DNA of 64,000 bases from Prolixibacteraceae bacterium UBA6029 (GTDB lineage: Bacteria > Bacteroidota > Bacteroidia > Bacteroidales > Prolixibacteraceae): contig DIZL01000006.1 of assembly GCA_002429385.1 (NCBI GenBank), forward strand, positions 40,816 through 104,815, written 5' to 3'. Below, piece by piece: positions 1 to 8,992 of this stretch. Under the pieces are notes generated by a model. The model had not been told where the DNA came from and did no database searches. It was given only the letters and a program-made list of their open reading frames with translations. Every line of letters begins with the position of its first letter. The first letter of the stretch is position 1. Both the position numbers and the translations under genes were made by a program.

Positions 1-1094
1 CAGTTACCGAAATTTGCCTTGGCTAAATCACCAATATAGGCAGGTTTATCTTTACTGATGATAAGATAATTCTGGATCTGAAGGGAAGGTGTACTACGGG
101 CTTTTGAGCCATAACCGCCCCAGTAATTGGCAATGGTCGAATGGTTGAACTCATAACTTCCCCCTACAAGCAAGGCCACAGCATAAAAACCACAGTTAGT
201 TATCAGGCAATTACTTGCCTCGATATCCGATTTCATGGCAAATATCCCGGCATAAGCCATATTCTGAATCTTGGCATTATTAAGCATCACTGTTGCAAAA
301 CCTTCGTTTTCAATGTTGCCCACCTGAAGGCCAATGTTCGCATTTTTAATTTCCACATTCGAAAATTCATTGCCTTTACTTCCTGAATATAACAAGACGC
401 CATTCCATTGGTCAGGAACATTGGCATAAACACTTTCGAGCCGGTCGCCATAAAAGAGAATCGGGCTGTCAACAGTTCCATTGGCCAGAACTTTTCCTTT
501 CACATATAAGCCGGCATCTTTATGAAAGTAGATCTTGGTGCCGGGTTCAATGGTTAATGTGGCATTGCTGTCAACAAGGGCATAATTGTATACCAGGTAA
601 GGTTTATGATTGGTCCATGTGCTTGTCTTCAGATTCGCTCCTTTTATCAGATTAAAATCCTGCCCCCAGGCCAACACTTTAACATCCTGATGGTTTGAAT
701 TAGTCACAAACTCAATAGAATCCTTTACAATCAGCGGAAGATTCTGACCACTTGGATCGACAGTGACCTCAACAAAAATATACATGCTGTCATGAGGTGC
801 AATTTCCAGGTTATGAACCTCATTGGCCGAAACGCCATTGATGTTTAACCTGAAATTGGAAGTTTTATCTTTAGCCAGTCTGATAGAAGTTATCATGACC
901 TTCTGACTATAAGGATTATAAACCTTTAAATGCTGCGTTGTCGAACCAACAGTTGTAAATACCGTGTCGAACCTCACTGTATCATTCGAAAAACGAAGCT
1001 TGACATTAGGCGAAGTAAGATACTTTTCATCCTGACAGGAATACAGATATCCCACCGTCAGGAGCAATAATACTATGTAGATTAGTCGTTTCAA
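1..1094 (-). CDS. Partial lipoprotein with right-handed beta-helix repeats
   Basis: An open frame of 364 codons runs off the left edge of the window, so the C-terminus is missing. No ATG fits the N-terminus. The best start is TTG at 1094, giving a hydrophobic signal peptide that ends in the lipobox-like stretch GYLYSC, so the mature protein is probably lipid-anchored to the outer membrane or periplasmic face. Residues 30-150 look like an Ig-like or choice-of-anchor domain. From about residue 190 there are repeated short strands (for example NVEIKNANIGLQ) typical of parallel beta-helix proteins. Function unknown; a surface or polysaccharide-associated role is only a guess. Confidence 0.7.
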   Translation of the reverse strand, partial: MKRLIYIVLLLLTVGYLYSCQDEKYLTSPNVKLRFSNDTVRFDTVFTTVGSTTQHLKVYNPYSQKVMITSIRLAKDKTSNFRLNINGVSANEVHNLEIAPHDSMYIFVEVTVDPSGQNLPLIVKDSIEFVTNSNHQDVKVLAWGQDFNLIKGANLKTSTWTNHKPYLVYNYALVDSNATLTIEPGTKIYFHKDAGLYVKGKVLANGTVDSPILFYGDRLESVYANVPDQWNGVLLYSGSKGNEFSNVEIKNANIGLQVGNIENEGFATVMLNNAKIQNMAYAGIFAMKSDIEASNCLITNCGFYAVALLVGGSYEFNHSTIANYWGGYGSKARSTPSLQIQNYLIISKDKPAYIGDLAKANFGN

Positions 1095-1423
1095 GTGAAA
1101 TATTTCAGTCTGTATGCTTCATTTATGATAACGTCATTTCTGCACACATATTATTTCAAAATTAATAAATGATTTTCACATTTTTTAACATTCTGATAGC
1201 TAAATGACTAAAACATCCTTAACGATTGTTAATCTTACCAGAAAATAAGGAAAACAAAAATATATAATTCATCATCTAATTAATAATCATCATATTATAC
1301 TCCAGAGCAACACTCTTGCTAAAACATTAACAAATCGCTATTATTCGATCTGAAGGTTTATCTGTTCAAATGTTTTAGATGTTTTAGATGTTTTTTAACT
1401 TTACCCACTGAATTATCTAGCGA
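1095..1423. other. Intergenic region with divergent promoters
   Basis: AT-rich gap between the divergent lipoprotein and NagZ-fusion genes. A direct repeat of ATGTTTTAG lies at about 1370-1390. A Bacteroidota-type -7 box, TAACTTTA, lies at 1396-1403, 20 bp before the fusion gene. No gene was seen. Confidence 0.4.
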
Positions 1424-4366
1424 ATGAAACATTTAATCAGCCTGATCTGCTTACTGGTTATCCTCACAGGAATGACTAACGCAAAAGAGAATCCTCCCTT
1501 TCTCAAATACTCCGGGGACCAATGGGTTGATTCAATAATGAAAAGGATGACCATCGATCAGAAGATTGGTCAGTTATTCATGATTCAGGCCTATTCGAAC
1601 AAGAAAAACGAACATACTGAAGCGCTTTTAAAGCTGATTAACCAATTTCAGGTAGGCGGGGTTATTTTTATGCAAGGGGGCCCTGTGGAGCAGGCCAATA
1701 TCTGCAACAGGTTACAGCAGGCCTCCGAAATCCCTTTGCTGATGGCTATCGATGCTGAAAACGGACTTGGATTCAGGTTGGATTCTACGCTAAATTACCC
1801 TATTCAAATGGCCCTTGGAGCCATCACCAATGATTCCTTGATTTATCGCATGGGCTTCGAAATCGGAGAACAATGTCGCCTGGTGGGTATCAACATGAAC
1901 ATGGCTCCAGTTTGCGACATCAATGTTAATCCCGATAATCCGATCATTAATTACCGTTCTTTTGGTGAAGACAAAATACAGGTGGCCCGCAAATCATGGC
2001 TGTACGCCAGCGGTATGCAGGATGCAGGAATCATTGCTACAGCCAAGCACTTTCCCGGTCATGGTGATACCAAGGTCGATTCGCACTATAAACTGCCTGT
2101 GATTGAACAAACAAAGATTCACCTGGACTCAATGGAATTATTTCCTTTTGCTTACCTGATAAATAAAGGAATATCGGCGATAATGACTGGTCATTTGCAG
2201 GTGCCTGCCCTTGAGCCAAACGGCAGGACTCCGGCCTCTCTTTCGCCCCGGATTATTACCAAAAAGCTTAAGAAGGATATGGGTTTCAACGGATTGGTTA
2301 TCACCGACGCCATGAATATGAAAGGGGTAAGCAATCAGTATTCATCAGCCCAATCATCGGTAAAAGCGCTGAAAGCCGGTAACGATATGTTGGAAATCGT
2401 ACCCAATCTCGATCGTGCAATCGAAGCCGTTAAACATGCAGTCAAAACCGGTGAACTGACCATGGATCAAATCAATGAAAAGTGCCGGAAGATCTTAACC
2501 GCAAAAAGATGGCTGGGTCTTGATAAACAAAAACTGGTTGATCCCAAAAACCTGTATCAAAAACTAAATGCAAACAAATACCGTCTCACCCAACGTTTGC
2601 TTCAGGAACAGGCCATGACAGTTTTGATTAACCAACAAAACATCATCCCCTTACAACAACTTGACACCCTGAAAATTGCCAGCCTGGTGATTGGTTCTGA
2701 ACAGGTAACCCCGTTTCAGAAAATGCTGGGAAATTATACAGCTATCGATCATTTCAATCTGGGCAAAACTCCTTCAGAAGAAGAAATTACACAGACATTG
2801 AATCAGTTAAATCCTTACAATCTGATCATTGTAGGGATTCAGGAAATGGGTCTGTATCCTTATCGACGATTCGGAATCTCGGATCAGCAGATAAATCTGA
2901 TTGAACGGCTCAAAGATAAGAATACGGTGATCTGTTTCTTCGGAAATCCATACGCTATGAAGCATTTCACCTCGCTTACGAATGCCCGCAGCCTGATTGT
3001 TACCTACGAAAACGACACGGATGCCCAGGAAATGGCCGCTCAGCTCATCTTTGGGGCAACCAATGCCACTGGCAAACTGCCTGTTAGTGTAAAAAATCTT
3101 TTCGCTTTAAATTCAGGCATTGATATCAAATCAATTCAGCGCTTAAAGTATACTTTGCCTGAAGAAGTAAAAATAAGTTCGGATTATCTTACTTTTCATA
3201 TGGATTCCTTAGCTGATTCGGCAATCCGTAACAAGGCGTTCCCAGGCTGCCAGGTATTGGTGGCCAAAGAAGGCAAAGTCATCTTCAATAAGAGTTATGG
3301 CTTTTTAACCTATGACAATCTGATCCCTGTCCGCAACGATGACCTTTATGACCTGGCCTCAGTCACCAAAATCTCTGCGGCGCTTCCTGCCGTCATGAAA
3401 CTCTATGATGAAAAGAAGATTGACCTGGATAAACCGTTTGCCGATTATTTTACTGAATTTAAAAATACAAACAAATCGGTCATGACTGTGCGCGACGTTC
3501 TTACCCACCAGGCACAACTTCAAAGCGGAATACCTTTCTGGCTCGAACCGGGAAGTACCACCCAATTGAGAAACGGAGCTTTTCGATCGAAACCTTCCGA
3601 ATTGTTTCAGGTCAGGGTGTCCTCAAATTGTTATACCCGTACAGACTTTAAAAATCAAATCATCAGGGATATCGTCCAATCCCCATTAAGGGCTCATAAA
3701 GAATATCTCTATTCAGATTTAGGGTTCAGCCTCATTCCTTTTGTCACAGAACGAATTACCGGCACAGGCTTTATGGAATATCTGAACAGGGAATTCTACA
3801 AACCGCTGGGTGCAGTAACTACGGGATTCAAACCTTACGAACGGCACCCTATTCAGCAAATTGCACCAACCGAAAATGATCTCACCTTTCGCAAAGAACT
3901 CCTGCAGGGCTATGTACACGATGAATTGGCGGCTTTACTCGGCGGAGTGTCTGGAAATGCAGGACTCTTCAGTTCGGCGAACGACCTGGCCAAGATCATG
4001 CAAATGTACCTTCAATCGGGGTATTATGGCGGCAAACAATATATTTCACCTGCTACAATTGCTGAGTTTACAAAGGTTCAGTTTCCGCAAAGCCCTAATT
4101 ACCGGGCCCTTGGATTCGATAAACCAAACTCTGCATCAGGCGTAACAAAAAACAAATATCCTGCCCCTGACGCCAGTCCTGAAAGTTATGGACATACCGG
4201 CTTTACCGGCATTTATACCTGGTCCGATCCGAAGAACCAGATCCTGTTTATCTTTCTTTCAAACAGAGTCTATCCGACAAGACGAAACACGGCAATCTAC
4301 GACTTGGATGTCCGAACTAAAATGCATCAGGTCATCTATGATGCTATAAAACATGGAGTCAATTAA
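1424..4366 (+). CDS. Beta-N-acetylglucosaminidase (GH3, NagZ type) fused to a serine beta-lactamase-like domain
   Basis: 980 aa with a signal peptide (first 20 residues), so exported. Residues about 35-390 are a GH3 N-terminal domain. They carry the NagZ signature KHFPGHGDTKVDSH near residue 206, which supplies the His/Asp dyad, and the nucleophile motif ITDAMNMKG near residue 292. Residues about 400-600 resemble the GH3 C-terminal domain. Residues about 615-975 are a class C beta-lactamase/PBP4-like fold with SVTK (SxxK) near 645, YSD near 763 and HTG near 923. This two-domain layout is known in Bacteroidota and suggests peptidoglycan trimming or recycling in the periplasm. All three serine-hydrolase motifs are intact. 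It is a single gene with its own promoter-like box. Confidence 0.9.
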   Translation: MKHLISLICLLVILTGMTNAKENPPFLKYSGDQWVDSIMKRMTIDQKIGQLFMIQAYSNKKNEHTEALLKLINQFQVGGVIFMQGGPVEQANICNRLQQASEIPLLMAIDAENGLGFRLDSTLNYPIQMALGAITNDSLIYRMGFEIGEQCRLVGINMNMAPVCDINVNPDNPIINYRSFGEDKIQVARKSWLYASGMQDAGIIATAKHFPGHGDTKVDSHYKLPVIEQTKIHLDSMELFPFAYLINKGISAIMTGHLQVPALEPNGRTPASLSPRIITKKLKKDMGFNGLVITDAMNMKGVSNQYSSAQSSVKALKAGNDMLEIVPNLDRAIEAVKHAVKTGELTMDQINEKCRKILTAKRWLGLDKQKLVDPKNLYQKLNANKYRLTQRLLQEQAMTVLINQQNIIPLQQLDTLKIASLVIGSEQVTPFQKMLGNYTAIDHFNLGKTPSEEEITQTLNQLNPYNLIIVGIQEMGLYPYRRFGISDQQINLIERLKDKNTVICFFGNPYAMKHFTSLTNARSLIVTYENDTDAQEMAAQLIFGATNATGKLPVSVKNLFALNSGIDIKSIQRLKYTLPEEVKISSDYLTFHMDSLADSAIRNKAFPGCQVLVAKEGKVIFNKSYGFLTYDNLIPVRNDDLYDLASVTKISAALPAVMKLYDEKKIDLDKPFADYFTEFKNTNKSVMTVRDVLTHQAQLQSGIPFWLEPGSTTQLRNGAFRSKPSELFQVRVSSNCYTRTDFKNQIIRDIVQSPLRAHKEYLYSDLGFSLIPFVTERITGTGFMEYLNREFYKPLGAVTTGFKPYERHPIQQIAPTENDLTFRKELLQGYVHDELAALLGGVSGNAGLFSSANDLAKIMQMYLQSGYYGGKQYISPATIAEFTKVQFPQSPNYRALGFDKPNSASGVTKNKYPAPDASPESYGHTGFTGIYTWSDPKNQILFIFLSNRVYPTRRNTAIYDLDVRTKMHQVIYDAIKHGVN

Positions 4367-4531
4367 CTCTTAAAAATTGTTAAATCTTTTACCGAATCTT
4401 AATCCATTTGCAATATTATTTTATTTATAATTACGTATGAGACAAGATATATCATGAATAGGGCAAACTGTTAAGTAGTAAATTGGATAAATTCTTCCAA
4501 AATCTTCCAATAAAACATTAGGGTTATCCCA

Positions 4532-4560
4532 TTGTTATTTCTTTATTAATTCTAACTTTA
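4532..4560 (+). promoter_or_regulatory. Putative Bacteroidota-type promoter
   Basis: TTG at 4532-4534 and TAACTTTA at 4553-4560 with an 18-bp spacer, close to the TTTG-N19-TAnnTTTG pattern. It lies 49 bp before the small HTH gene. Motif match only. Confidence 0.4.
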
Positions 4561-4608
4561 AACGTTGTTTAGAAAGAAAAGAGTGTGAACCCATAAAAAC
4601 TAACTATC

Positions 4609-4863
4609 ATGGAAAGAAAAATCACTTTTAATGAACTTCGTCACATCAAAGACAGCCTTCCTGCCGGTTCAATCAGTAAAATTGCGCAAGAATTTGGGAT
4701 TGAAGTTGAAACCGTCAGGAATTATTTTGGAGGCGCTAATTATGACAGAGGTAAATCTGTAGGATTACACATTGAACCGGGTCCGGATGGTGGCGTTGTT
4801 CTTATCGACGATTGTGCCATTTTGGAAAGAGCCCAGCAATTAATCACATCCCACGCAAATTAA
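4609..4863 (+). CDS. Small helix-turn-helix DNA-binding protein
   Basis: 84 aa, soluble. Residues 18-40 (SISKIAQEFGIEVETVRNYF) fit a helix-turn-helix, followed by a short acidic C-terminal part. It resembles short conserved DNA-binding proteins of Bacteroidota that are annotated only by the HTH. A clear promoter lies upstream and an intrinsic terminator 27 bp downstream, so it is monocistronic and probably well expressed. The targets cannot be told from sequence. Confidence 0.7.
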   Translation: MERKITFNELRHIKDSLPAGSISKIAQEFGIEVETVRNYFGGANYDRGKSVGLHIEPGPDGGVVLIDDCAILERAQQLITSHAN

Positions 4864-4889
4864 ATTACTTTATACGATTTGATGAACAG

Positions 4890-4919
4890 ACTGCTCTATC
4901 CTGATGGAGCAGTTTTTTT
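4890..4919 (+). terminator. Intrinsic terminator
   Basis: A 7-bp stem ACTGCTC (4890-4896) / GAGCAGT (4907-4913) is followed by a T run to 4919. It ends the HTH gene transcript. An ATG at 4904 lies inside this hairpin, which argues against using it as the next gene's start. Confidence 0.8.
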
Positions 4920-4948
4920 ATGTCCCTTCTAACCTAAACCTACCAATT

Positions 4949-5737
4949 GTGAAAAACATTCTCCTACTCTTAATCCTGTGTTTACTGACTGTATCGCTAA
5001 GCGCCAAGAAACCGCTGTTCAATGGAAAAAATCTAAAGAACTGGGATATCTTTCTGGGTACTCCGATCCCCGGATTTGAAGACCTGGCCAAAAAAGCAAC
5101 TCCTGCATCAACCTATCAGGTTGTTGAACTGGATGGGCAGAAAATGATCCACATTTCGGGCGACATCTTTGCCTCACTTGCCACCAAAGCCGAATACGGC
5201 AATTATCACCTTCACCTCGAATTTAAATGGGGAGAGAAAGTTTACGGCAACCGAAACAGCGGCTTGCTTTATCATAGCTTTGGCCCTTTTGGTGCCTCAT
5301 TTGGAACCTGGATGGCCACCATAGAGCACCAACTTCAGCACGGCAATCTTGGCGACACTTACCTGATGTGTAATACATCCTGTGAAACCAAAGTGACAAA
5401 GGGTGAAGACGGAAAATCTTATCTCTTTTCTCCGGAAGGACAATCCACCCCCTTCAGCGAAAAAGAGAATGGCCGATCCATTAAAAAAGCTAGAAATGCA
5501 GAGAAAGCATTGGGGGAATGGAACACCGTTGATTTGTATTGCTTCGGACAAACATCAGTTCACGTGGTAAACGGTCAGGTCGTAATGATCAATACCAATT
5601 GCTCCAAAATCATAAACGGTCAAAAGGTTCCCCTGACGAAAGGCAAAATCCAATTGCAGTCTGAAGGTGGTGAGCTATATGTGAGGAAAATGGAGATTGA
5701 AAAAATAAAGGGCATCCCTGCAAATCTGACGAACTGA
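4949..5737 (+). CDS. DUF1080 / 3-keto-disaccharide hydrolase-like secreted protein
   Basis: Start chosen at GTG 4949, which begins directly with a signal peptide (VKNILLLLILCLLTVSLSA). The in-frame ATG at 4904 would sit in the upstream terminator. The mature part begins LFNGKNLKNWDIF, the usual opening of DUF1080 domains, and continues through the jelly-roll (NYHLHLEFKWG, NRNSGLLYHSFG) to the end, about 262 aa in all. DUF1080 proteins are concanavalin-like folds linked to carbohydrate processing, and some have been assigned as 3-keto-disaccharide hydrolases. Periplasmic or surface location is inferred from the signal peptide. The substrate is unknown. Confidence 0.8.
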   Translation: MKNILLLLILCLLTVSLSAKKPLFNGKNLKNWDIFLGTPIPGFEDLAKKATPASTYQVVELDGQKMIHISGDIFASLATKAEYGNYHLHLEFKWGEKVYGNRNSGLLYHSFGPFGASFGTWMATIEHQLQHGNLGDTYLMCNTSCETKVTKGEDGKSYLFSPEGQSTPFSEKENGRSIKKARNAEKALGEWNTVDLYCFGQTSVHVVNGQVVMINTNCSKIINGQKVPLTKGKIQLQSEGGELYVRKMEIEKIKGIPANLTN

Positions 5738-5770
5738 TTTTTAGATTAGACAATCCATTCCTGAAAGCAA

Positions 5771-5998
5771 TTATTTACTGTCCAGATAGAGGGTATCGGG
5801 ACAAAGATCAACACCATTGACCCATTGGATGCTTCCCAGGCAAGGTTTCACGGAATTAAACAGGCTCAAATCCTGTAATTCTTTAAACAGACCAATACCC
5901 AGATAGGGCTTCACATCAAACCTTTTCACTTCACCATTACTGAAAGAATAAATCCCTTCTCCGAACCAAAATTTCCTTGTATTTGGGATACTCCAAAG
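5771..5998 (-). pseudogene. Truncated DUF2442-like gene
   Basis: The minus strand from 5968 down to the TAA at 5771-5773 reads as a good C-terminal part of a DUF2442 domain: FSNGEVKRFDVKPYLG, then IGLFKELQDLSLFN, then WVNGVDLCPDTLYLDSK. There is no start codon. The frame is closed by TAG at 5999-6001, right where the 11-bp-unit palindrome begins. It looks like a broken gene whose 5' end was lost or replaced. A complete DUF2442 gene lies at 55992-56225, but it belongs to a different-looking subgroup. Confidence 0.55.
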
Positions 5999-6005
5999 CT
6001 ATACC

Positions 6006-6136
6006 CAAGTGTCACTTTGTGTATACCTTGTGTATACCTTAAGTATACCTTGTGTGTACCTTATGTATTATGGAACACATATTCTATACCTATGCTAATT
6101 TCTATCTATACTTAATGTATACCCAAATAGTAAGGC
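6006..6136. repeat. Palindromic element of 11-bp units, copy 1
   Basis: Centred at about 6071.5 in GTATTATGGAACAC. The left arm contains consecutive 11-bp units such as TTGTGTATACC, TTAAGTATACC and TTGTGTGTACC. The right arm has the complementary phase with more divergence (CTATACCTATG, GTATACCCAAA). It has the same architecture as the elements at 23188-23321 and 59203-59334. Confidence 0.75.
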
Positions 6137-6290
6137 GAATATAGCCCGAGAAATAGTCATGTCATTACCCGTCCTTGTTGTAAAATAAATCGATTATACA
6201 GGCAAATGAAATCCTTACAATACCCGAATGGATTGTACTGAAGGACAAACTTTTAGCTTAAGGGGGGAAAATGGAATCAGGAAAGAAAAA

Positions 6291-6330
6291 AAAGGGATTC
6301 CATCTCACTTTGAAATGATGGAATCCCTTT
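6291..6330 (-). terminator. Intrinsic terminator of the molybdenum hydroxylase operon
   Basis: Perfect 14-bp stem: 6291-6304 pairs with 6317-6330 (core GGGATTCCATC / GATGGAATCCC). On the minus strand it is followed by a T-rich run (the A tract at 6283-6293). It lies 15 bp after the stop of the operon's last gene. The core is shared with hairpins at 29472-29508 and 55172-55203. Confidence 0.8.
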
Positions 6331-6344
6331 TACCGGTCAGATGA

Positions 6345-8483
6345 CTATACTTTGCCAATGGCCTCCAGCACACGGGCAGGGGTCATCGGAAGCTGGTAGA
6401 GCCTGGCGCCCGTGGCATCAAATATGGCATTGGCAATCACTGCTCCCATGCAGATGATCCCGGGTTCGCCCCCTGCCTGGGGAGCCTCATTTTTATCCAG
6501 AATCCGTGTTTGAATTTCAGGAATCCATGAAAATTGAGGAATCTGGTAGGTATCATAGTTGCCTGTATGAATATCGCCTCCGGTAAACAACACTTCTTCG
6601 CTCAACGCATAACCCATCCCCATGGTGATGCAGCCTTCCATCTGAATAGTTGCGCCTTCGGGATTGATGCAGTAACCCATTTCCTGGGCACAGGCCACAC
6701 GAACCACCTTCACCTTCCCTGTTGTCTTATCGACTTTGACTTCGGCTATATGAGCCACATAACTGCCGGCATCGAATCCGCAGGCAATTCCGTATCCTCT
6801 TCCTGAAGGAGATTTAGCAGGTTTCCAGCCAAATAAGTCAGCTACAGCTTTAAGTACGCCAATCATGCGTTCATCTTTCAGGTTCTTCAATCTGAATTCA
6901 AGAGGATCGGTACCGGTTTTAGCAGCCATCCTGTCGATTTGCGATTCACGGGCAAAGGTATTGGTGTTGTTTCCGGGAGCCCGCCAGGCGCCGGTTCCGA
7001 AAGGATGTACATCTTTTGCAGAATGACTGGTGGTTTTTGCATCTGGAACATCATAGACCGTATCAGATCCTCTGGCACCGGCAAAATATTCGTGGTAGTC
7101 CCACACGGATATTTTCCCAGCCTTACTGACTCCTGATGTGATTTTAATTACAGCGGCAGGTCTGAAGGTATCGTTGAAGAATTCCTCCTTACGAGTATAC
7201 TGAAGCATTACGGGCTTTCCTGACGCTTTGGCTAGCCGGGCCGCTTCGATGGCCTGCAGGAATGCTCCTTTTCCACCAAAACCTCCACCCAGAAAAGGCG
7301 GGATGACTCGAACCTTATCGAGACTCATTCCCAGTTCACGGGCTACGCCATCCTGGGTTCCAAAGGGAGTTTGCGTTGAGGCTCTCAGAATAATCTTATC
7401 TCCCTCAAAATAAGCCAGTGCGGTATGCGGTTCCATGGGTGAATGGGCCACGTAGCTGTTATAGTATTCACCTTCGAAAGATAATTCCGCATTCTTTTTA
7501 GCAGATTCAACATCCCCGGTATTTTTAACGATTCTTGCTTCAGAAGGAAATTCAAGAAGATGTTTGAAAATGGTCTTATCATCCACTTTCATTTCGTCGA
7601 ACTTGTATTCAGCCTTTACTTTTTTAAGGGCTGCTTCTGCTTTCTCCGGATCTTTATGGAGTATGGCAACCAGATCCTTGTCACGGGCAATCACAATTCC
7701 ATCCATCTTTTCAGCTTCAGAAGTATCCGCTGAAACCAGCGTTGCACCGTGTGAAGGCGGACGAAGAATTTTGGCATACAACATTCCGGGCATTCGGAAG
7801 TCGCCCGAGTACATCGCTTCACCTTTGACCTTTGCAACTCCGTCGGCATGTTTGAACGATTTGCCCCTGAGTTTATATTCGCTGAAATCTTTAGGCTTTG
7901 GTTTTACGTCCATGAACTTTTCAATCCGTTTACCTTTGGTCAGTTGTCCGAAACTTACTTTCTTCTCCTTATTTGCTTTGATAAAAACAGTCCCGTTTTC
8001 GACGGACACTTCTTCCGGTTTGACCTTCAGGTATTCGGCGCCAAGACTCAATAAAACGACACGGGCCTCTGCCACCGCTCCAAGGAGTGACGGACCCAGT
8101 ATGCGGGTAGACATTGATCCCCAGGTTCCCATGTCATACGGGCAAAGCTCAGTATCGCCCATCACCATTTTTATACTTTCAATGGGAGTATCCAGTTCGT
8201 CGGCAATCATTTGAGGGAATGAGGTGATTATACCCTGCCCCATTTCAATTTTGCCCACCATACAGGTTATGTTTCCATCTTCACCAATATGTAAGAATGA
8301 ATTGTAATCAGTCGGGAGTGACCTTCGTTGCTCTGCTTCAGCAGCTATGCCTGTCAGGAAATCGCCCAACTGAAAATAGATAAAAAGACCACCACCAAGC
8401 AGTTTTACAAAATCTCTGCGGTTGAATTCAAATGAAGGATTGTTTTCGGGCAATTCGTCACGGTAATATTTATTTCTTTCCAT
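6345..8483 (-). CDS. Molybdopterin-binding subunit of a xanthine dehydrogenase-family hydroxylase (IorB-like)
   Basis: About 712 aa from ATG 8483 (an in-frame GTG at 8489 would add two residues). A twin-arginine-like stretch, RRDFVKLLGGG, at about residues 20-30 precedes a hydrophobic segment, so export by Tat is possible. The hammerhead domain starts near 205. The Mo-cofactor domain follows with GGGFGGKG near 404 and GEPG near 677, the latter holding the catalytic Glu of the family. Layout and length match isoquinoline 1-oxidoreductase-type beta subunits, which work with a 2Fe-2S subunit and no FAD subunit, as here. The substrate is probably an N-heterocycle or aldehyde but cannot be assigned. 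Confidence 0.88.
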   Translation of the reverse strand: MERNKYYRDELPENNPSFEFNRRDFVKLLGGGLFIYFQLGDFLTGIAAEAEQRRSLPTDYNSFLHIGEDGNITCMVGKIEMGQGIITSFPQMIADELDTPIESIKMVMGDTELCPYDMGTWGSMSTRILGPSLLGAVAEARVVLLSLGAEYLKVKPEEVSVENGTVFIKANKEKKVSFGQLTKGKRIEKFMDVKPKPKDFSEYKLRGKSFKHADGVAKVKGEAMYSGDFRMPGMLYAKILRPPSHGATLVSADTSEAEKMDGIVIARDKDLVAILHKDPEKAEAALKKVKAEYKFDEMKVDDKTIFKHLLEFPSEARIVKNTGDVESAKKNAELSFEGEYYNSYVAHSPMEPHTALAYFEGDKIILRASTQTPFGTQDGVARELGMSLDKVRVIPPFLGGGFGGKGAFLQAIEAARLAKASGKPVMLQYTRKEEFFNDTFRPAAVIKITSGVSKAGKISVWDYHEYFAGARGSDTVYDVPDAKTTSHSAKDVHPFGTGAWRAPGNNTNTFARESQIDRMAAKTGTDPLEFRLKNLKDERMIGVLKAVADLFGWKPAKSPSGRGYGIACGFDAGSYVAHIAEVKVDKTTGKVKVVRVACAQEMGYCINPEGATIQMEGCITMGMGYALSEEVLFTGGDIHTGNYDTYQIPQFSWIPEIQTRILDKNEAPQAGGEPGIICMGAVIANAIFDATGARLYQLPMTPARVLEAIGKV

Positions 8484-8521
8484 AATCACGATAGTTTTTT
8501 GTTGAATGAATCAGGGTTTAC

Positions 8522-8992
8522 TTAAACCTTCGAAGTACCGGCGACCGATTCGATAGCCTCTATAATTCGCTTGTGAGCGCCACAGCGGCAATAATTATCT
8601 TCCATGCCTTCAATAATCTGCGCCCTACTCAGATGGGGATTTTTCAGCAAGAGTGCATAGGCATTCATGATCATTCCCGGAGTACAGAATCCACACTGCA
8701 GAGCATCATGATCGACAAAAGCCTGCTGAACAGGATGAAGCTTCCCATTGGCCGACAATCCTTCGATAGTCATCACCTTTTTACCCTTCACATCTTCCAT
8801 AGTAATTCCGCACGAGCGGACAGCTTCACCGTCCAGTATTACCGTACAGGCGCCGCAATACCCCTCTCCGCAGCCATACTTGGTTCCGGTAAGGTTAAAA
8901 TTGGTACGGAGGGCCCAGAGCAAGGTCTGGCCTTTTTCGAGTGGTAGTTCCACTTTCTTCCCGTTTAGTTCAAATTGAATGTTTTCAGCCAT
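8522..8992 (-). CDS. 2Fe-2S subunit of the molybdenum hydroxylase (IorA-like)
   Basis: 156 aa from ATG 8992; a longer frame to 9040 exists but precedes the family's normal N-terminus. The N-terminal plant-type ferredoxin cluster ligands are in GCGEGYCGAC plus a later Cys (AVRSC). The C-terminal four-helix domain holds the second cluster in QCGFCTPGM and CRCG. It passes electrons from the Mo site of the large subunit encoded next. Its start overlaps the stop of the mocA-like gene by 8 nt, so the two are probably translationally coupled. Confidence 0.92.
   Translation of the reverse strand: MAENIQFELNGKKVELPLEKGQTLLWALRTNFNLTGTKYGCGEGYCGACTVILDGEAVRSCGITMEDVKGKKVMTIEGLSANGKLHPVQQAFVDHDALQCGFCTPGMIMNAYALLLKNPHLSRAQIIEGMEDNYCRCGAHKRIIEAIESVAGTSKV

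Noticed and set aside
4904..4948. ATG at 4904 as start of the DUF1080 gene
   Set aside because: It lies within the preceding terminator hairpin, and the signal peptide begins at the GTG at 4949.
7564..8214. A 216-aa plus-strand ORF opposite the molybdenum hydroxylase gene
   Set aside because: Its serine-rich, low-complexity translation is the antisense shadow of a strongly conserved gene.
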